From NCBI GenBank assembly GCA_019310535.1, contig JAFDED010000007.1, positions 35,453 through 99,452 of the forward strand: a stretch of 64,000 nucleotides of DNA, written 5' to 3'. Position numbers and translations under genes: made by a program. Below, in pieces: positions 9,169 through 17,536 of this stretch (the stretch's first letter is position 1; every line of letters starts with the position of its first letter). Below the pieces are notes generated by a model. That model saw nothing but the letters and a program-made list of their open reading frames with translations, searched no databases and had not been told where the DNA came from. Source of the stretch: Deltaproteobacteria bacterium. Lineage in GTDB: Bacteria > Desulfobacterota > JAFDED01.

Positions 9169-9381
9169 TCACCTGCGAAAAAGATAAAAGAAGAGAGAAA
9201 GAATTATGCTGATCAGGATGCAGGTCGTCAGGGGAAAATAAACGCGGATACGGGGGCGCTGAACTACAATATCCCCGGGCAACCTACCCAGCCAGGGGAT
9301 ATTGGCGCCAAAGACAAAGATCACCCCAATTGCAGCAAGCACGAGCCCCGTTATAATAAGCAATTTCCCCAATTCGCTCAT
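9169..9381 (-). CDS. DUF2905 family small membrane protein
   Basis: A 70-residue protein with two membrane segments (about residues 6-27 and 48-66). Between them lies the family signature LGRLPGDIVVQRPRIRVYFP followed by LTTCILISIILS, which identifies DUF2905. The function of the family is unknown. It is convergent with the aldolase gene and 214 bases downstream of queH on the same strand. A longer plus-strand frame over the same bases is a shadow. Confidence 0.85.
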   Translation of the reverse strand: MSELGKLLIITGLVLAAIGVIFVFGANIPWLGRLPGDIVVQRPRIRVYFPLTTCILISIILSLFFYLFRR

Positions 9382-9595
9382 GTTCTTTCAGAAATGCCGT
9401 TCAGTGAGTAAAACTTGGGGAAACCCGTTTGTAAAAAGGGTTATCCCCCCAATCCCCTTTCTAAAATTTTTACATTTTCATCCAAGCTTTTCAAAGCCAC
9501 CAGAAATTTAAAAGCTTTTCTCCATTAATCGATGCGCTTTATTGCTGAAATGAACTCACCTTGATATAAAGCCGTGTGCTCAAAACCCGGGTGCA

Positions 9596-10243
9596 TCACA
9601 TTCCGCTCCTGTGCCCGCGTTTTCTCCTCCCTTCACGATGGCGCTGCTTTTCACCTGGCTGAACCAGGACGGCCTTGGGCGGCAAAGGCTCATTATTCGG
9701 GAGGAGCTTGCCGGCCTTAATATATCGTTCTTTTTCGCTGTAAATGCATCCACAGTATTGTTGCCGGTAAATGCTGAGCTTTTTGCTGGTCTCTATGCCA
9801 TCATTCCATCCCTTGCGAAAGTCCTCATAATAGAATTTCAGACCGTGGTGTTTGGCCAGCGACTCCCCCATCTCCTTGATCAATTGATGGTTTTGGTGTC
9901 GGCTATACAACAGCGTGGAGGTGAACTGGGGGATATGCTCCTGTGCAGCGGCCCTGGCGGCTGACTCCAGCCGGGAATGGTAACAGTAATGGCATCTTTC
10001 TTGTTCCCTGAATACAACATTTTGAAGAAATTCCTCCAGATTGTACTCGTCTCGATACATTACCGGGAGTTGAACAAGATCGACATAGCCCTGCACAGCG
10101 TCCCTGCGCCTCTTGTATTCCTGGTAAGGATGAATGTTCGGGTTATAAAAATAGCCAACCACCTCCATCCTGCTCTCTTTAAGGCGCTTGATGGGAAATA
10201 TGGAGCACGGAGCGCAGCATATGTGAAGTAATATTTTCATCAT
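9596..10243 (-). CDS. queH: Epoxyqueuosine reductase QueH
   Basis: QueH carries out the last step of queuosine synthesis in tRNA wobble bases, replacing the cobalamin enzyme QueG. Diagnostic cysteine motifs are visible: HICCAPCS near the N-terminus, ERCHYCYHSRL in the middle, and YRQQYCGCIYSEKERY toward the C-terminus; these bind an iron-sulfur cluster and a mononuclear iron. The length of 215 residues is normal for the DUF208/QueH family. The start is an ATG ATG pair at 10243. No other queuosine genes are nearby. Confidence 0.93.
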   Translation of the reverse strand: MMKILLHICCAPCSIFPIKRLKESRMEVVGYFYNPNIHPYQEYKRRRDAVQGYVDLVQLPVMYRDEYNLEEFLQNVVFREQERCHYCYHSRLESAARAAAQEHIPQFTSTLLYSRHQNHQLIKEMGESLAKHHGLKFYYEDFRKGWNDGIETSKKLSIYRQQYCGCIYSEKERYIKAGKLLPNNEPLPPKAVLVQPGEKQRHREGRRKRGHRSGM

Positions 10244-10440
10244 TCAATTTCCTCTCGATTGCTGGGATCCTTCTTGAAAATAGCCTTTTTATCCGGCCCT
10301 GTCAATGCCTTTTATGACATGCTTTTTATAACAGGAATTACCCCATAATTTTCAAGGGATTAAAATCCAACGCATTTTGATAAATACGTATGAATTATTG
10401 GGGAAAGTCCTGCTTTTATGACAATGTTGGATGGAACCGG

Positions 10441-10469
10441 TTGACAATGTGCATGTTTGTCTTTATAAA
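10441..10469 (+). promoter_or_regulatory. Sigma-70 type promoter upstream of paaK
   Basis: TTGACA at 10441-10446 and TATAAA at 10464-10469 are separated by 17 bases, close to the ideal sigma-70 promoter. Transcription would begin around 10476, giving a leader of about 29 bases before the ATG at 10505. Confidence 0.7.
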
Positions 10470-10504
10470 GCGTAGAGAAACAACAAGAACCCAGGAGTTG
10501 ACGC

Positions 10505-11827
10505 ATGTACTGGCAGAAAGAGCTGGAGACCATGGAAGACGCCCGTATTCGCCGGTTGCAACTTAAAAGACTCAGGGAGACTGTGCGTGCGGCATCGCGT
10601 TCTACTTTTTACAGGGAGCGATTTCAGCAACTGGGCCTTTCGCCAGAAGACATTTGCACGCTGGACAGTTTGCGCAAGCTCCCTTTTACCACCAAAAATG
10701 ACCTCAGGCAGGCGTATCCATTCGGTTTTCTGGCTGTTCCGAAGGGGCGCGTTGTCCGCATGCACGCCTCCACCGGGACCACCGGGCGCTCAACCGTGGT
10801 CTTTTACACCAGGGCCGACCTGGATCAATGGACAGACCTCGTGGCACGCTGCATGGTGATGACCGGTGCAAGGCAGGGGGATGTGTTCCAGAACATGACG
10901 GGATATGGCCTTTTTACAGGCGGTCTGGGATTCCACTACGCTGCGGAACGGCTGGGCATTTTCACCATTCCCATCGGCTCCGGCAATACCCGGCGACAAA
11001 TCCATATGATGCGAGAATTTGAGACGACCGTCATTCACTGCATTCCCAGTTTTGCCCTTTACATGGTCCATTCATTACATGCAATGGGTATTGATCCCCG
11101 GAGGGACCTCCCCCTCCGCATTGCGTTTCTGGGGGCGGAGCCCCACTCGGAGCACGTCCGCCGCAAAGTGGAAGAGCTATACGGCGTGGACGCGTTCAAC
11201 TCCTACGGCCTTTCGGAAATGTACGGTCCCGGGGTTGCCTTCGAGTGTCCGGCTAAAGACGGTATGCACCTCTGGGAAGATGCGTATCTGCCCGAAATTG
11301 TTGACCCCGGCACGGGAGAGCCCGTGGAAGACGGCGCAAAGGGAGAACTGGTATTGACCTCCCTGGGCCGGGAGGCCATGCCCCTGCTCCGCTACCGAAC
11401 CGGAGACCTGACGGCGTTTTGCACGGGCGAGTGCGGCTGCGGACGCAGGCATCGACGCATCAGGCGCATCATCGGCCGAGCGGATGACATGTTTATCATC
11501 AAAGGAGTGAATATTTTCCCCACCCAGGTGGAGGAGGCACTTCTGGGCATGGAGGAGGTGGGAAACAACTACCAAATTATCCTCAAGAGAAAGGATTATA
11601 CGGACATAATGACCGTTACGGTGGAAGTTCAGGAGCGGTTTTTCCGTGGAGACCCGCAAGAGCGGGAACAACTCCGCCGTCGGATGGCAAAACGCCTTCG
11701 CGAGGAACTCCTTGTCACTCCGGACATCGAGCTGCTCAAGCCCGGGGCACTGGAGAGCACCGGGGGCAAGGCCGTGCGGGTCGTGGACAAGAGGGATATT
11801 TATGAGGGGGGGATATCCGACACATAG
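10505..11827 (+). CDS. paaK: Phenylacetate-CoA ligase
   Basis: This AMP-forming enzyme activates phenylacetate (or a related aryl acid such as indoleacetate) to its CoA thioester. The 440-residue length, the N-terminal LRETVRAASRSTFYRERF block, the P-loop HASTGTTGRSTVVFYT, the SYGLSEMYGPGVAFEC block and the C-terminal GVNIFPTQVEEALL region are all typical of PaaK. GGAG lies about ten bases before the ATG and a strong promoter precedes it. It is a single-gene unit; no indolepyruvate oxidoreductase partner is adjacent, although that pairing is common in anaerobes. The substrate is inferred from family only. Confidence 0.93.
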   Translation: MYWQKELETMEDARIRRLQLKRLRETVRAASRSTFYRERFQQLGLSPEDICTLDSLRKLPFTTKNDLRQAYPFGFLAVPKGRVVRMHASTGTTGRSTVVFYTRADLDQWTDLVARCMVMTGARQGDVFQNMTGYGLFTGGLGFHYAAERLGIFTIPIGSGNTRRQIHMMREFETTVIHCIPSFALYMVHSLHAMGIDPRRDLPLRIAFLGAEPHSEHVRRKVEELYGVDAFNSYGLSEMYGPGVAFECPAKDGMHLWEDAYLPEIVDPGTGEPVEDGAKGELVLTSLGREAMPLLRYRTGDLTAFCTGECGCGRRHRRIRRIIGRADDMFIIKGVNIFPTQVEEALLGMEEVGNNYQIILKRKDYTDIMTVTVEVQERFFRGDPQEREQLRRRMAKRLREELLVTPDIELLKPGALESTGGKAVRVVDKRDIYEGGISDT

Positions 11828-11941
11828 CAGCAATAGGCGGTGGATGCTATCTTCAATTGATGTCAGAGTGCAATATTGTGCCGGGTAAATCCTCTCGGTG
11901 CTTTGCGGTCCCAACGATAAGAAGGTCGGGCCATTTGTTCC

Positions 11942-12286
11942 TTACTCCCCACCAAACTCAAACGGATCCTCCGGTCCCGGCCAGCGATATTTTTTCAGGT
12001 CCACCCGATCTCCGTCTTCAAAAACGACCCCCTCAGATTCCAGCAGCGCCCGCTGGGCCTCGGCGGCGTAAACATCGCCCTTGATGCTGATGCGGCCCCG
12101 GGCATTGATGACCCGGTGCCACGGAATTCCCTGGCCATGCGGAGTCCGGTGCATGGCGTACCCCACGGCACGGGCCGCACCGGGGCACCCAAGAATGACG
12201 GCCACCTGGCCGTAAGTGACCACCTGTCCACGCGGCACCCGGCACACTACCCGGTATATCTGATGATAAAAAGAGGGTTCAGACAT
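11942..12286 (-). CDS. Alkyltransferase-like protein (ATL), MGMT family without catalytic Cys
   Basis: The 114-residue protein corresponds to the DNA-binding C-terminal domain of O6-alkylguanine-DNA alkyltransferase: RVPRGQVVTYGQVAVILGCPGAARAVGYAMHR holds the helix-turn-helix and arginine finger (residues about 18-49). The active-site motif PCHRVI reads IPWHRVIN, with Trp in place of the methyl-accepting Cys. Known ATL proteins with this change bind alkylated bases without repairing them and hand the lesion to nucleotide excision repair. A C-terminal extension after DLKKYRW is present. The gene sits just downstream of the TPR lipoprotein gene. Confidence 0.9.
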   Translation of the reverse strand: MSEPSFYHQIYRVVCRVPRGQVVTYGQVAVILGCPGAARAVGYAMHRTPHGQGIPWHRVINARGRISIKGDVYAAEAQRALLESEGVVFEDGDRVDLKKYRWPGPEDPFEFGGE

Positions 12287-12327
12287 ATCTACGGCGATGA
12301 TTCAAGGTAGCCTGTCCCTGTGCCCGT

Positions 12328-13749
12328 TCAACTTCCTCTGTGTTCTTGCATTCTGCTAAGGAACCCCTGAAAACGCTCCTCAATGGAACGGATCCGGGCT
12401 GCCCATTCTTTATGGGCCAGAACGTTCTGCTGCAGGAGAGAATTGGCTTTATTGACAGTCTCAACCCGCACTCGCTCCAGCGTGCGGAGGATATGAATAC
12501 GCTGGTTGAATTTTCTCCAGCCGGAGCGAAAAAGAACCTCGTCCTCGGCCAGGATCTGTATCTCCTGATCCGAGAGAATGGACTGTTCGTATTTGCGGTC
12601 GATCATGGCTACCTGTTTGGTAAAGTAGTCCAGGATCGCCTTTCTCACAGGCTCAGGGTCGGATTCCAGTTCTTGCTGCAGGTTCAAGGCACGGGTGATT
12701 GAGTCGATAACCATGGGGTTCATCCCCTCAATGCCGGCGCCCACTCGGGTTACCTCCAGGAATTGTTCCGCTGCCCAACTCCGCTGTCCGCTGTTGAGCA
12801 GGGCTCTGGCCAAACGGTAGTGGGCCTCCAGGTCATCGGGGTGGTAGAGGACAAAGGCTTGCAAGTACATGGCAGCTTCAGCGTAACGACCCATTCTATA
12901 TGCTTGCATTCCCTGGCCCCGGAGCTTATCAGAAGATACATGCACCCGATCCAACGCTTCTTCAAAACTTTTTTTTGCGGCAGGATTAAGGTTTCGAGAA
13001 CGGGAGAAGTTAACCAGAGCCTCCAGCCAACGGCCTTTTTTGGCATGGAGAAGCCCTTGATAGTACATGGCTTCTATGCGCTGAGGCGAGCTGTCCGGAA
13101 TCCGGCCCAGATAATCCATGGCCAGATCGTATTTTCCCTGGCGAACGTACTCGGCCCCTAAAAACAGGAGCGTCATATCTGATTTATTCTTTATTTTTTC
13201 CAGCCTTGAAACATAAGGACGGAATTCTTCGGGTTTTCCCTGTTTTTTCGTAACCCAGGCAAGGACGAGGTAGGCACGCTCCTGGTTTTCATCCAGCTTG
13301 ATGGACTTCTTCAGGTGCTTACTTGCTCGCTCCAGCGAGGCTTCTTCCCAGCCGGCCCCCTCAGGGTCAGAGGCGAAGTCGTAGTAAGCTTTGCCCAACT
13401 GATAGTGCGCCAGAGCCGAATCTTTATCCTCGGCGACCGTTTTTTGAGCGTCGATCAGGGGCTTGAATTTTCTGTAGAGTAAATTTCGATCATTTTCAAA
13501 GGGTTTGCCCCCTGCCTCATAAAGCTTATACGCCTCGTAATATTCCATTCGGCTTACCAGTTGGTCGGCTTTTTTCTGGCGTTCGGTGGCCTCTCGGATT
13601 TGCATTTGGTCGGCAATGTCGTCCAAAACGGTGCGTTCTATCTGTTGGCTTCCAACCGTGGTTACAGGGCCTCTTGGGGCCGGGCCGCAGTTGGACATTA
13701 AACACACTGACATCGCAAAAAGAAATGCTGGATATAAAATCCGTGGCAT
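12328..13749 (-). CDS. TPR-repeat lipoprotein
   Basis: The product has a short signal peptide ending SVCLMSNC, with Cys21 as the probable lipidation site, although the residues before it (S-N) do not match the lipobox well. After that come mostly helical tetratricopeptide-like repeats (for example LAHYQLGKAYYDFA, AMYYQGLLHAKKGRWLEALVNFSRS, AYRMGRYAEAAMYLQAFVLYHPDDLEAHYRLARALL). GGAGG lies ten bases before the ATG. It follows the very large E2-like protein gene by 51 bases, so the two are probably one transcription unit acting together at the envelope. I do not recognise a specific family; a scaffold role is inference. Confidence 0.75.
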   Translation of the reverse strand: MPRILYPAFLFAMSVCLMSNCGPAPRGPVTTVGSQQIERTVLDDIADQMQIREATERQKKADQLVSRMEYYEAYKLYEAGGKPFENDRNLLYRKFKPLIDAQKTVAEDKDSALAHYQLGKAYYDFASDPEGAGWEEASLERASKHLKKSIKLDENQERAYLVLAWVTKKQGKPEEFRPYVSRLEKIKNKSDMTLLFLGAEYVRQGKYDLAMDYLGRIPDSSPQRIEAMYYQGLLHAKKGRWLEALVNFSRSRNLNPAAKKSFEEALDRVHVSSDKLRGQGMQAYRMGRYAEAAMYLQAFVLYHPDDLEAHYRLARALLNSGQRSWAAEQFLEVTRVGAGIEGMNPMVIDSITRALNLQQELESDPEPVRKAILDYFTKQVAMIDRKYEQSILSDQEIQILAEDEVLFRSGWRKFNQRIHILRTLERVRVETVNKANSLLQQNVLAHKEWAARIRSIEERFQGFLSRMQEHRGS

Positions 13750-13800
13750 GGGTGAATACCTCCATTGGGTGGAGTACCCGTCTGATCAAGCTTGTGATCC

Positions 13801-16800
13801 CTAACCTATTTTCTTTTGGATCTTCAACAGTAGTGTTTTTTCCCTCGCCAGAGGCTCTTCCAGGGAATCCACCCCCGCCAGGAACTCTTTCATCTCCGCA
13901 ATGCGATTTTTCTTGCCGGAAATCTCTTGCCTGGCATCCGCCAGTGCTCTCCGGAGACGCCGCCGCTCCTGAAGAAAGTCCTTGATACTCTCTTCAATGG
14001 TGCGGACTTTATCGGATTTCTCCTGGCTTGCACGAAACAGTTCACGGGCCCTCTGCTTGCTGAATTCATAGGTAGGCTTATCCACCTGTTGATATTGCAC
14101 GCTGTTGCGGTATGCTTCTCCCTGAAGCCGGATTCGGTCGTCGATGGTTTTAACGGTGCTGCGATGTTGGTCCAGTTCGGCGGTGATCCGTTTGAGTTCG
14201 GTTTTCAATGCCTTGAGTTCCTCGGACAGACCAGCCTCTTTGGAATAGCGGGTTTCGAAGGATTTTATGTCGGTCTCCTTATCAACCAGTCCAAAGGTAT
14301 CGGATTCTATTTCTTCGCTTAATCGGGTGATATCCTCAGCGTATCGATCTCTTTTGCGGTGGAGGTCGTTAATTTTGCGCTCAATTTCCTGCAAACGGTC
14401 CTGAACCGTTTGTCGAAACCGGCCGGTCAACTCGGCAACTTCGGTCTTTTGATGATTCAGGCCCTGGAGGGCTTGGATGGATTGAAAGGCCTCGGCCCAC
14501 TGCCGTGCCTTCATATATTTGGTGCTCAGCATCAACAGAACCGATACGCGATCCCGGACGGCTCTGGCGCGCAATTGTTCCCCCTCTGCAAGGGCTTGAA
14601 TCATTGCTTCCAGCAGTTTATCCGCCTGTTCCAGCTTTCCCTGAGCTGCCCACGTCTCGGCCCGTCCGATTTGAGCGCGGGAGATATTCATGATTTTTTG
14701 CTCGATATTCTGATCCCGTCCTCCGCTGAGCATGGCCTGTGCATAAGCCCGCAGCGCTTTATCCCATTGATTGGATTTGGCGAACCGGTCTCCTTCTTCC
14801 ATTTTCATGGAGTATAAGGCGTCAGCCCGCAATTCCTTCATATGCGTACGCGTCAGCAAGGGCGGTGGACTGGCTTGATCAATCTTCCGAATTGCCAGCC
14901 GATATTCCCGCTTTTCCATCAAAATAACGGCATCGTTGAGGTTCTGTCTCTCCAGAGTGTAGTACCCTCCCAATACCGCCACCGCCAGGAGGATCGCCAG
15001 AAAAATATACAGTCCCATACGGCTGGCATGAGCCACCACCTCTTTGTGGTGAGTTATTTTCCGCAGTCTGGCGATGGCCTGCTGAGCCTCGGCGTTGTCA
15101 GGATCAATGCTCTGTACTTTTCGCCATTCCTGAGCGGCCGCTTCGAACCTTTTTTCGTCCTGAAGGCGTTCCGCTTCGCACTTATGGAAAAGAACCTTTT
15201 CCATGCGCTCTATTTCCACGCGGAGAGCTTTCAGGTCCCCTTCTCTCTTCCTGGCCACAGGAGTGATGAGGGACGCGAAGTGCATATGGGCGCGCGCAAT
15301 CTCAACGTCCATGGCCTTTAATCTCTGGCGAGCACCACGCAGTTTTGAATCGAACCGCCATTCCAGCGTGCGGTCGATCTCATCATAAACGGATTGATCC
15401 TGGGTGAGCCGCCGGAGATTCTGGTATTCATCCAGAGCTTCCTGGATTTGACCGGTATCGAATAAACGTGACGCCGTGCTCTTGATTCGCTCGATCTCCT
15501 GGTGGAGCTCCTTTTTTTGGAGCGCCTCCTCTGCCGTGGATTTCAGAGCTTCGAATCTGCTATCTCCAAGGCAATACGGCGAGATTGATGACAGTGCGGC
15601 CAGGGCCTTTTCCGGAAAACCGGCTTCTACGTTGACAGCCGCTTCATCAAGTGTGTTGGCAATCTCCCTGCGAAGTGCTTCTTTCTCCGCAATACCCTCC
15701 CTTATAGCTTCAAGGAGTTCACCGTATTCCGCTTCCTCCCCAAGAATAGGCTTGAGTGCTTCCATCCGCGGCAGGGCATTTTCGGGATCACCGGACAGAA
15801 GCATCTGCCGGGCCTCTTCCATTTCCTTCAGTGCCTCGGCTTTTCGCTTCCTTTTATCCTCAACAATCTGTCTGGTGGAACGAATCAACTCTTCAAAAGA
15901 AAGATCCTCTCCCAGGCGATCGGTCAGGCCTTCCAAGAGGATCAGCGCTTCTTCTTCCCGGTCTTCATTGATCAGGCCTCTTGCCTTTTCCATCTCCTGA
16001 ACGGCTTCCCGGTGCTTTGCTTCTTCTTCTTCCACAGCTTGTCGAAGAGCCTCCTGCAACTCCTGGAAAGTCATCTCGCCGGAGAAAGCGGGCTCGATTT
16101 TTTCTGCTGCTTGTAATGCGCTCTGGAGGTCGCCTTTCTTCAAGAAAGCCCATGCCTCTTCCTTCAAGTCAAGTGCCTTTTTCTTCTTTTCCTCACGGGC
16201 CTGAATCGCTTTCCGGATTTTCCCCAGCACTTTGCGAAAATGTTTCTCCTCACCAGCGGTCGGTTCCAGAGGCTCGAGAAGTTCCAGGGCTTGTTCCAGG
16301 AGCCCCGATTCCAAATGTTTTTCCGCTTTCCGGATGGTATCTTCCTGACGCTTGAGTTCTTCGCGCGCACTGGCTATTCTTTGCTGGACGGCAGGGTGAA
16401 CAGATAATTCGGAATCAGCTTCCCATTCTTCCAGTGCCTGCCGGTAAGCTCCACGGGTGAACAACTCCTCGCCTCTTGCAAGAAGCCGCTCCCGGTCGCG
16501 CCAGCGCGAATCGGGCACCAGTGGGGATGGATCGATGGGGAATAGGTTCTTTTTTTTGGAAGCCCACTGTGCGGCCTTTGTATTTAGGACATCTTTTAAT
16601 TCGTATTTCTGAAAAGAAAGCAATTCACCAACGAACAGGATTATTTCGCAGAGGTCACCGGTGGCCGCCCAAACCGATCCAACATCCACTATCTCACCAA
16701 TGTTCGGGTGGAAAACGGGGGTGAGAATGATGCATTGAGGCGGTTCTTCGGGATATTTTCCCGGAAGAACTACCTCTATTTGTGCTGAGGATATTTTCGC

Positions 16801-16965
16801 CACTTCTCGCTTGGGCGTGAGGGTAAGGCTTTTGATTTGGTATTCAAGTTTATACCGTTCCGGAGGGTCTCCCGTGGTCTCTATGATTCGAACCAAGCTA
16901 TCGGAATCAAAGACTCTCAGGATTTTCTCCCGGTCTTGCTGAAGTCGCTCCTGTCGTCGGGGCAT
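13801..16965 (-). CDS. Large membrane-spanning protein with degenerate E2/UBC-like N-terminus, tandem repeats and coiled coil
   Basis: A 1054-residue protein. Residues about 10-135 resemble the ubiquitin-conjugating (E2/UEV) fold: LPGKYPEEPPQCIILTPVF leading into HPNIG at 86-90, then a helical end like the C-terminal helices of E2s. The catalytic cysteine expected shortly after HPN is missing (the stretch reads GEIVDVGSVW). Residues 211-492 are five tandem units of about 57 residues, rich in charge and carrying an AL..LE core, probably TPR-like helical hairpins. One membrane segment lies at about 650-670 (MGLYIFLAILLAVAVLGGYY). Residues 680-850 look TPR-like and 870-1040 form a long coiled coil. 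GGAGAAACC precedes the ATG. No signal peptide is present, so the N-terminus is probably cytoplasmic. Function unknown; it is followed by a TPR lipoprotein gene. Confidence 0.7.
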   Translation of the reverse strand: MPRRQERLQQDREKILRVFDSDSLVRIIETTGDPPERYKLEYQIKSLTLTPKREVAKISSAQIEVVLPGKYPEEPPQCIILTPVFHPNIGEIVDVGSVWAATGDLCEIILFVGELLSFQKYELKDVLNTKAAQWASKKKNLFPIDPSPLVPDSRWRDRERLLARGEELFTRGAYRQALEEWEADSELSVHPAVQQRIASAREELKRQEDTIRKAEKHLESGLLEQALELLEPLEPTAGEEKHFRKVLGKIRKAIQAREEKKKKALDLKEEAWAFLKKGDLQSALQAAEKIEPAFSGEMTFQELQEALRQAVEEEEAKHREAVQEMEKARGLINEDREEEALILLEGLTDRLGEDLSFEELIRSTRQIVEDKRKRKAEALKEMEEARQMLLSGDPENALPRMEALKPILGEEAEYGELLEAIREGIAEKEALRREIANTLDEAAVNVEAGFPEKALAALSSISPYCLGDSRFEALKSTAEEALQKKELHQEIERIKSTASRLFDTGQIQEALDEYQNLRRLTQDQSVYDEIDRTLEWRFDSKLRGARQRLKAMDVEIARAHMHFASLITPVARKREGDLKALRVEIERMEKVLFHKCEAERLQDEKRFEAAAQEWRKVQSIDPDNAEAQQAIARLRKITHHKEVVAHASRMGLYIFLAILLAVAVLGGYYTLERQNLNDAVILMEKREYRLAIRKIDQASPPPLLTRTHMKELRADALYSMKMEEGDRFAKSNQWDKALRAYAQAMLSGGRDQNIEQKIMNISRAQIGRAETWAAQGKLEQADKLLEAMIQALAEGEQLRARAVRDRVSVLLMLSTKYMKARQWAEAFQSIQALQGLNHQKTEVAELTGRFRQTVQDRLQEIERKINDLHRKRDRYAEDITRLSEEIESDTFGLVDKETDIKSFETRYSKEAGLSEELKALKTELKRITAELDQHRSTVKTIDDRIRLQGEAYRNSVQYQQVDKPTYEFSKQRARELFRASQEKSDKVRTIEESIKDFLQERRRLRRALADARQEISGKKNRIAEMKEFLAGVDSLEEPLAREKTLLLKIQKKIG

Positions 16966-17428
16966 GGTTTCTCCATCCTGATTTGGTTATATACAGGAAT
17001 GTCCCCTCCGGTCTCGGGAAGACTGGTAAGGCGAAAAATTGTAACAAAAGAATAGAGTTATCGGGTTCATTTGTCAAGCAAAACGGTTCGGCGGTAACGT
17101 CCATGATGATGGAGATGGTCGAGATTGCGTTTGTAAAAAAATTGGCTTACGACTTGTCGTCAAATCCATTAAGACTTGCAACCGTATGCAAATTAAATTA
17201 CCATAATATATAAAATCCATGAAACAATCAATCGAGTAAAATGAGCAATGCCATCATCGCCCTCCGCTGCTGCCACCTCTCAGGCCGGATGGAAGACTTC
17301 TGGGAACAGCGGGTCTGCTAAAAACCCACTTTTATGTCGCAGGCCCTAAAATGAGGGCGGCACCGGAATATGAGGCCTTTCCTGGTGGAGATCCGCAATT
17401 TGATGGAATCGTTGAATAAAAAATTTCC
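16966..17428. other. Divergent intergenic region; no gene recognised
   Basis: This AT-rich gap separates the divergently transcribed E2-like gene and the ABC importer gene. Short frames here have no ribosome binding sites. Promoters for both directions should lie here but no convincing boxes could be chosen. The adjacent inverted repeat is listed separately. Confidence 0.45.
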
Positions 17429-17497
17429 GACGGGATAATAGGACAGGCAGGATATCTATGTGGCACCCGAGTATCCGGTTTATCCTGTTATCCCGTC
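17429..17497. repeat. 15-bp inverted repeat before the ABC importer gene
   Basis: GACGGGATAATAGGA (17429-17443) and TCCTGTTATCCCGTC (17483-17497) are inverted copies with one wobble position and 39 bases between them. A transcript would form a long hairpin ending 40 bases before the binding-protein ATG. The half-site motif (ACGGGATA, ATCCTGTTAT) recalls short repeats seen near 50.1 and 53.4 kb. Confidence 0.7.
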
Positions 17498-17536
17498 AGC
17501 AGTTCAAATTCAAGCCGGCCAGCCTGGGAGATACGC

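Noticed and set aside
15476..16000. 174-codon Ser-rich plus-strand frame inside the E2-like gene
   Set aside because: It is the antisense shadow of the charged tandem repeats; the minus frame is continuous for 1054 codons with recognisable domains.
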